A stretch of 64,000 bases of DNA from Mycobacterium noviomagense (lineage in GTDB: Bacteria > Actinomycetota > Actinomycetes > Mycobacteriales > Mycobacteriaceae): the NCBI RefSeq assembly GCF_010731635.1, contig NZ_AP022583.1, forward strand, positions 744,001 through 808,000, given 5' to 3'. The first letter of the stretch is position 1. The number at the start of each line of letters is the position of its first letter. The position numbers were made by a program, and so were the translations under genes. Positions 59,292-64,000 of the stretch are shown here, one piece after another. A model generated the notes under the pieces. It was not told the DNA's origin, ran no database searches, and saw nothing but the letters and a program-made list of their open reading frames with translations.

Positions 59292-59828
59292 ATGACGATC
59301 ACATGGCGCAATCTCGACGGCTACGGTGCACAACCGATCGACTGGTCTCGGGTGGACGAGGTATTGAGGAGTGACCTCAGCCAAGGCCCCGGCAGCGGCG
59401 GCCCCAATCGCCACACCGCTTGGCTGACAACGATCAACCCCGATCGCAGCCCGCATGTGATGCCGGTCGGCATCGTCGGGGTCGACGCCACCTGGTATTT
59501 CACCTCGGGCCCTAACACACGCAAATCCCGCAACGTGGGACGCGACCCCCGCTGCGTCGTCAGCGTCGCCACCGAACCGTTCGACCTCGTCATCGAGGCG
59601 ACAGCCCGCCGAGTCACCGACGACACGGAGCTGCACGCCGCAGCCGCGGCGTTGCGCGAGCAAGGTTGGCCGGCTGTTGTCGACGGTTCAGCACTCACGG
59701 CCGAGTACAGCGCTCAGTCGGCGGGTCCTCCACCGTGGTATGTGTATCGGGTCGTGCCGGCGACCGTTTATGCGCTGGGCACCAGCGAGCCGTTTGGCGC
59801 GACGCGGTTCGATGTTAACCGGACATGA
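59292..59828 (+). CDS. Pyridoxamine-5'-phosphate-oxidase-fold protein
   Basis: A 178-residue flavin/F420-type split-barrel protein. WLTTINPDRSPHVMPVGIVGVDATWYFTSGPNTRKSRNVGRDPRCVVSV, read in short runs, is the PNPOx-like cofactor region found in F420-dependent enzymes. ATG 59292 is preferred to a GTG-type start 7 codons earlier. The substrate is unknown. It precedes the sigma-factor unit by 80 bp. Confidence 0.82.
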   Translation: MTITWRNLDGYGAQPIDWSRVDEVLRSDLSQGPGSGGPNRHTAWLTTINPDRSPHVMPVGIVGVDATWYFTSGPNTRKSRNVGRDPRCVVSVATEPFDLVIEATARRVTDDTELHAAAAALREQGWPAVVDGSALTAEYSAQSAGPPPWYVYRVVPATVYALGTSEPFGATRFDVNRT

Positions 59829-59846
59829 GTGACGTCGGTCACACGG

Positions 59847-59873
59847 TGTCACATCCGCCGCGTTCGCGGTGTC
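59847..59873 (+). promoter_or_regulatory. ECF41-like promoter before the FAD oxidoreductase
   Basis: TGTCACA at 59847-59853, then 16 bases, then TGTC at 59870-59873. ECF41 sigma factors are known to use TGTCACA with a CGTC-type -10 element in front of their partner oxidoreductase gene. The -35 is exact and the -10 differs by one base. The gene starts 36 bp downstream. Confidence 0.55.
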
Positions 59874-59908
59874 TCTAGGGCACCACGCCCGTGAGAAGAG
59901 GAGACATC

Positions 59909-61084
59909 ATGACCGACACACGCACGCGCGTCGTGGTCATCGGCGGTGGATACGCCGGAACCTTGGCTGCCAACCACCTGCGGCTGCGCGCGGACGTCGA
60001 TATCACGTTGGTGAACCCACGTCCGGTGTTCGTCGAGCGAATCCGCTTGCACCAGCACGTGGCCGGCACTGGTACCGCCACCGTCGACTACGGCACGTTA
60101 CTGGGTGAGGGCATCCGGCTGGTGGTTGACACCGCCAAGGGGATCGACACCGCCAACCGCCAGGTGGTGTTGGCCTCGGGTGACAGGTTGGACTACGACT
60201 ATCTGATCTACGCCGTCGGCAGCACCGGCACACCGCCGGCAGTGGTGCCCGGTGCGGAGCAATTCGCTTATGCCATCGCTGAATTCGAATACGCCCAGCG
60301 GCTGCACCGCGCACTCGACGAACTGCACCCGGACGCGCCCGTCGTAGTGGTCGGCGCCGGGCTGACGGGCATCGAAACAGCCGCGGAGCTGGCCGAGCAG
60401 GGCCGCCCCGTCACGCTGGTCTGCGGTGGACTGCTCGGCCCGTCATTGAGTCCAGCTGGTCGGCGTTCGGTGAGTAAGTGTCTGCGCAGGCTCGGTGTCG
60501 ACGTGCTTGAAACCGCCGTCGTCGCATCGGTTTCGCCCGGCGCAGTTCGCCTCGTCGACGGCACGGTGCTGCGCAGCGCAGTGACGGTATGGACAGCGGG
60601 ATTCGGTGTGCCGGACTTGGCTGCGCGCAGCGGTTTGAACACCGACGAACTGGGCCGACTGCTCACCGACGAAGCGTTGACGAGTATCGACGACCCGCGC
60701 ATCGTGGCGGCTGGAGACGCCGCTGCCCCGTCGGGCCAGCCGCTGCGAATGAGTTGCCAGGCTGCCGGACCAATGGGCGTGCAGGCAGCCAACACGGTGC
60801 TCAGCCGCATCGCCGGCACCGAGCCGGCGGTGCTGAACCAGGCGTTCGTTGGACAGTGCGTCAGCCTAGGCCGCAAGCACGCCACCTTCCAGCTCGCCCG
60901 CTTCGACGACACGCCGATCAACCTGGCCCTCGGCGGCCGGTTCGCAGCCTGGGTCAAGGAGGCGGTCTGCAAGGGGACGGTGTGGGGCATCCGCCGCGAG
61001 GCGACCAAGCCCGGTTCGAACCCCTGGCTCAAGGGCGGCAAGCGGGCCGAGCGGCTCGCACACGAGGCGGTCACGGTCTCGTGA
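59909..61084 (+). CDS. NAD(P)/FAD-dependent oxidoreductase (NDH-2-like)
   Basis: A 391-residue flavoprotein. The N-terminal FAD site is VVVIGGGYAGTLAANHL, a second dinucleotide site is VVVVGAGLTGIETAAELAEQG, and the C-terminal FAD segment is DPRIVAAGDAAAP. It resembles NDH-2-like or AIF-like quinone oxidoreductases. AGGAG precedes ATG 59909. Its stop overlaps the sigma factor start as GTGA, the arrangement of ECF41 sigma factors with their oxidoreductase partner. Confidence 0.87.
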   Translation: MTDTRTRVVVIGGGYAGTLAANHLRLRADVDITLVNPRPVFVERIRLHQHVAGTGTATVDYGTLLGEGIRLVVDTAKGIDTANRQVVLASGDRLDYDYLIYAVGSTGTPPAVVPGAEQFAYAIAEFEYAQRLHRALDELHPDAPVVVVGAGLTGIETAAELAEQGRPVTLVCGGLLGPSLSPAGRRSVSKCLRRLGVDVLETAVVASVSPGAVRLVDGTVLRSAVTVWTAGFGVPDLAARSGLNTDELGRLLTDEALTSIDDPRIVAAGDAAAPSGQPLRMSCQAAGPMGVQAANTVLSRIAGTEPAVLNQAFVGQCVSLGRKHATFQLARFDDTPINLALGGRFAAWVKEAVCKGTVWGIRREATKPGSNPWLKGGKRAERLAHEAVTVS

Positions 61085-61992
61085 CCGCCTCGTCGGATGC
61101 GTCCGAGCACGCCGAGCGGTTCACGCTGCTGCGGCCGTTGCTGTTCACTATCGCCTACGAAATCCTTGGTTCCGCAACCGAATCCGACGACGTGCTGCAG
61201 GATGCCTATCTGCGGTGGTCGCAAGTCGACCTGTCGGCTGTGCGCGACACCAAGTCCTATCTGGCCCAGCTGGTCACCCGCCAAGCACTCAACGCGCTGC
61301 GCGCCGACGCGCGCCGCCGGGAAGACTACGTCGGGCCATGGCTGCCCGAGCCGCTGCTGCTCGAAGAGCAGGATCCGTGCGCGGATGTGGTGCTGGCCGA
61401 ATCGGTGTCAATGGCGATGCTGGTCTTGTTGGAAACGCTCAGCCCCGACGAACGTGCGGTGTTTGTGCTGCGGGAGGTGTTCGGCTTCGACTACAGCGAA
61501 ATCGCTTCTGCTGTAGACAAATCCGTTTCAACGGTACGGCAAATCGCACACCGGGCGCGAGAACATGTGCAGGCGCGGCGTCGGCGCTTCGCCCCCGTCG
61601 ACCCCGAACAGAACGCGCGCATCGCCGCGGAGTTCATGGCCGCGGCGTCCAACGGCGACGTGCAGACCGTGATGTCAATGCTGGCTCCCGATGTGGTGTG
61701 GACCGCCGACGGTGGCGGCAAGGCGACAGCGGCGCGCCGGCCGATCGTCGGGGCCCAGAAGGTCGCCACCGCGATCATCGGTCTGGGCAGGTGGGTCAGG
61801 CGCATGCCCGGCGTACGCCTGGAGATGGTGCTCTGCAACTCCGCGCCGGCCGTGGTCGTCTACCGCGACGACCAGCTCGAGGGAGTCTTCACCGTCGAGA
61901 TAGTCGACGGCAAGATCACCAACTTCTACGCGATCCGCAATCCCGACAAGCTGACAGCGATCGCGACCGCACGCGAGATCAGTCGCGGCTGA
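61081..61992 (+). CDS. ECF sigma factor, ECF41/SigJ-like, with SnoaL-type C-terminus
   Basis: A 303-residue sigma factor. Region 2 is at the N-terminus (LRPLLFTIAYEILGSATESDDVLQDAYLRW) and region 4 at about residues 115-175 (LSPDERAVFVLREVFGFDYSEIA, STVRQIAHRAREHVQ). The last 110 residues are a SnoaL/NTF2-like domain (AAEFMAAASNGDVQTVMSMLAPDVVW), which controls activity in ECF41 factors instead of an anti-sigma protein. Translationally coupled to the oxidoreductase. A dispersed repeat follows. Confidence 0.9.
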   Translation: MTASSDASEHAERFTLLRPLLFTIAYEILGSATESDDVLQDAYLRWSQVDLSAVRDTKSYLAQLVTRQALNALRADARRREDYVGPWLPEPLLLEEQDPCADVVLAESVSMAMLVLLETLSPDERAVFVLREVFGFDYSEIASAVDKSVSTVRQIAHRAREHVQARRRRFAPVDPEQNARIAAEFMAAASNGDVQTVMSMLAPDVVWTADGGGKATAARRPIVGAQKVATAIIGLGRWVRRMPGVRLEMVLCNSAPAVVVYRDDQLEGVFTVEIVDGKITNFYAIRNPDKLTAIATAREISRG

Positions 61993-62005
61993 ACCACCGG
62001 CGAGA

Positions 62006-62054
62006 AGACACAAAAGCCCCTTTTTGCCGGGGCGGGTCGGGGACTTTTGCGTCT
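62006..62054. repeat. Inverted repeat AGACACAAAAG (copy 2)
   Basis: AGACACAAAAG (62006-62016) pairs with CTTTTGCGTCT (62044-62054), one G-T wobble. Inside are CCCC (62017-62020) and GGGG (62029-62032). It follows the sigma factor stop as copy 1 follows metG, so these elements probably act as terminators. Confidence 0.65.
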
Positions 62055-62081
62055 GCTGGCGCAACACACCAAGCTAGGACG

Positions 62082-63323
62082 GTGCGCATCGACCGGCTTG
62101 GCGACCTCGGCGCAGCCCCGCGGGTGCTGCGGGCCGTGGGCGACGCCACCAACCGGCTCGGCCTGCCGCCGCCGGCTGCGCTGACCGGCAAATGGTTCGG
62201 CGCGCTCGCAGTGATCGCACCGAGTGTCGTGGCGCAAGCGGTCGATCCCGGCGATGTCTTCGCCGTCCGGCCGGGCTGCGACAGCACAGCAGTGGGCGGC
62301 GGCTGGATCGGCTACCTCTCCTATCCTGACGCCGCCGTCGGTGCACCCCGGCAGGTTTCGCAAGCCGCCGGCGGCTGGACCGATTGTGTGCTGCGCTGCG
62401 ACCACCGCGGCCAGTGGTTTTACGAGAGCCTCTCCGGTGCCCCCATGCCGGACTGGCTGGCGGATGCGCTCGCGACGCAGGCGCCGCCTCGCGACTGGGG
62501 CATCAACTGGGCTGCAGCCGACCGTGCGGCACACCGTGCCGGGGTGCTGGCCTGCCTGGAGGCGATCGCCGCGGGCGAGGTCTATCAGGCGTGCGTGTGC
62601 ACGCAGTTCACCGGAAGCCTGGTCGGGGCGCCGCTGGACTTCTTCGTCGACGCGGTTGCCGCCACCTCGCCGGCTCGAGCTGCTTATGTGGCCGGACCGT
62701 GGGGGGCCGTCGCTTCGCTGTCGCCGGAGCTGTTCCTGCGGCGCCGCGGTGAGGTCGTCACGTCGAGCCCGATCAAAGGCACTTTGCCGTTGCAGGCGTC
62801 TCCCTCGGCGCTGCGAGCCTCGGTCAAGGACGTCGCCGAGAACATCATGATCGTCGACCTGGTCCGTAACGACCTGGGCCGCGTGGCGATCACCGGCACG
62901 GTGAGCGTGCCCGAGCTGCTGGCCGTGCGGCGCGCGCCGGGCGTGTGGCACTTGGTGTCGACGGTGTCGGCGCGGGTGCCCGTCGAGCTGCCGACTTCGG
63001 CGCTGCTCGACGCCGCCTTTCCCCCGGCATCGGTCACCGGCACTCCCAAAATACGTGCGCGGCAACTAATTTCGCAATGGGAACAGCCCAGCCGCGGAGT
63101 GTATTGCGGCACAGTTGGTTTCGCGTCACCGCTGGCGGGCTGCGAGCTCAACGTGGCTATCCGCACTGTCGAGTTCGACGCTGCGGGAAACGCGGTGTTG
63201 GGGTCAGGCGGCGGAATCACGGCCGACTCGAATCCCGATGCGGAGTGGGACGAGTGTCTGCACAAGGCCGCGCCGATCCTCGGCCTCACATCCGCGGTCA
63301 CCGCACCCGCCCGCGCCGGTTAG
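62082..63323 (+). CDS. pabB: Chorismate-binding enzyme PabB (aminodeoxychorismate synthase component I)
   Basis: A 413-residue enzyme. The chorismate-binding core is complete: GEVYQACVCTQFTG, SSPIKGTLPL, DVAENIMIVDLVRNDLGRV, VWHLVSTVSARV, ASVTGTPKIRA and RGVYCGTVGF. It converts chorismate and glutamine-derived ammonia to 4-amino-4-deoxychorismate for folate; M. tuberculosis Rv1005c has this position and type. The GTG start has AGGACG close by. The stop overlaps that of rsmI by 2 bases. Confidence 0.93.
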   Translation: MRIDRLGDLGAAPRVLRAVGDATNRLGLPPPAALTGKWFGALAVIAPSVVAQAVDPGDVFAVRPGCDSTAVGGGWIGYLSYPDAAVGAPRQVSQAAGGWTDCVLRCDHRGQWFYESLSGAPMPDWLADALATQAPPRDWGINWAAADRAAHRAGVLACLEAIAAGEVYQACVCTQFTGSLVGAPLDFFVDAVAATSPARAAYVAGPWGAVASLSPELFLRRRGEVVTSSPIKGTLPLQASPSALRASVKDVAENIMIVDLVRNDLGRVAITGTVSVPELLAVRRAPGVWHLVSTVSARVPVELPTSALLDAAFPPASVTGTPKIRARQLISQWEQPSRGVYCGTVGFASPLAGCELNVAIRTVEFDAAGNAVLGSGGGITADSNPDAEWDECLHKAAPILGLTSAVTAPARAG

Positions 63324-64000
63324 CTCCGCGAGCGCACGACAGCGTCGTAGAGCTCGCGTCGCGAGCGCAGTTCCGGATGCGCGGCCGCGACCTGGCTGCA
63401 TGCGTCCTTGACCCGAATGCCTTGGTGCGTCAGCTCGTTTACTTCGCCCACCAGCGCCGGGAGGTCAGCCTGCGGCGCCGCCCCGGCTAGCACGACGGTG
63501 ATCTCCCCCAGCACACCGTCGTCGGCCCACTTGGCCAGCTCCTCCAGCGATCCGCGCACGACTTCCTCGTGAACCTTGGTGAGTTCCCGGCACACCGCCG
63601 CCCGACGCGCCCCGCCGAGCTGGTCGACCGCGTCGTGCAGGCAGTTGGCCAACCGGCGCGGCGATTCGAAGAACACACAGGTGCGCCGCTCCTCGGCCAG
63701 CGACGCCAGCCATGACCTCCGCGCTGACTGCTTGCGCGGGGCGAAACCCTCGAAACAGAACTTGTCGGAAGGCAACCCGGACACCGCCAGCGCGGCGATC
63801 ACCGCCGACGGACCCGGTAGGCACGTAACGGGCACACCCGCGTCGACGCAGGCCGTCACCAGCCGATGCCCAGGGTCGCTGATGACGGGCATCCCAGCGT
63901 CGCTGACCAGCAGCACGGTCGCGCCGGCAATGATCTCGGCGACGAGCGCCGTAACCCGGGCGGGCTCGTTTTGGTCGAAGAAACTGACCACCCGGCCCGC
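63320..64000 (-). CDS. rsmI: 16S rRNA 2'-O-methyltransferase RsmI, cut by the window edge
   Basis: The C-terminal 226 or so residues of a tetrapyrrole-methylase-fold enzyme that methylates C1402 of 16S rRNA. RVVSFFDQNEPARV, VLLVSDAGMPVISDPGHRLV and CLPGPSAVIAALAVSGLP are diagnostic; the N-terminal SAM loop lies beyond base 64000. It is convergent with pabB, as in M. tuberculosis (Rv1003), and its frame is open to the edge. Confidence 0.93.
   Translation of the reverse strand, partial: AGRVVSFFDQNEPARVTALVAEIIAGATVLLVSDAGMPVISDPGHRLVTACVDAGVPVTCLPGPSAVIAALAVSGLPSDKFCFEGFAPRKQSARRSWLASLAEERRTCVFFESPRRLANCLHDAVDQLGGARRAAVCRELTKVHEEVVRGSLEELAKWADDGVLGEITVVLAGAAPQADLPALVGEVNELTHQGIRVKDACSQVAAAHPELRSRRELYDAVVRSRS

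Overview
The window is a GC-rich chromosomal segment of a slow-growing Mycobacterium. The main reasons are the PE/PPE genes, a PE-PPE-esxJ-esxI cluster of the type associated with ESX-5, and a housekeeping backbone (eno, lpqU, mazG, mfd, glmU, prsA, lpqT, rplY, pth, pks16-like, ispE, ksgA, rpfB, tatD, metG, pabB, rsmI) in the order I remember for M. tuberculosis Rv1003-Rv1040c, read in the opposite direction. The species cannot be fixed from the sequence alone. No rRNA genes, CRISPR arrays, insertion sequences or prophage were seen.

Layout. 1-2.1 kb: a cut-off beta-propeller-like gene, a PknH_C-type lipoprotein, a tRNA with a Leu(UAA) anticodon but a short variable loop, and a small DUF732 exported protein. 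2.1-6.0 kb: a one-base-frameshifted PE relic, then PE-PPE-esxJ-esxI ending in a strong hairpin. 6.0-25.2 kb: a dense potassium island made of two tandem KimA-like K+ importers, a DUF2254 membrane protein, an ArsB/NhaD-type permease with a CBS-pair protein, a 27-residue micro-ORF translationally coupled to kdpF, an uninterrupted kdpFABCDE operon (KdpC carries a large insert holding its only four cysteines), a small exported Gly-tailed protein, and a channel with one pore between two RCK domains. 25.2-28.4 kb: two tandem PPE-SVP genes whose products end in SHOCT-like domains.

28.4-53.5 kb is the conserved backbone: ppx2/DUF501/ftsB-like/eno/lpqU/mazG/mfd on the minus strand, a second lysA-like gene, a TetR regulator, tRNA-Gln, glmU-prsA-arsC-lpqT-SDR-rplY-pth on the plus strand, then an acyl-CoA synthetase and the tatD-rpfB-ksgA-ispE group on the minus strand, with a terminator-bearing leader before rpfB. 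53.5-62 kb is accessory: a questin-oxidase-like gene, a truncated metallo-beta-lactamase gene, a merR gene with two compensating frameshifts, DoxX-like, F420-type and NmrA-type genes, a palindromic operator, a multicopper oxidase pair, and an ECF41/SigJ-like sigma factor coupled to an FAD oxidoreductase behind an ECF41-like promoter. pabB and a cut-off rsmI close the window.

Regulation. A pair of (G/C)TTAA words spaced exactly 11 bp apart, the geometry of an OmpR-family response-regulator box, recurs in at least seven intergenic regions: before the PE relic, the kimA genes, the RCK channel, the SHOCT-PPE genes and rpfB, among others. This suggests one regulator, such as MtrA, PhoP or KdpE, may link K+ supply, PE/PPE export and cell-wall resuscitation.
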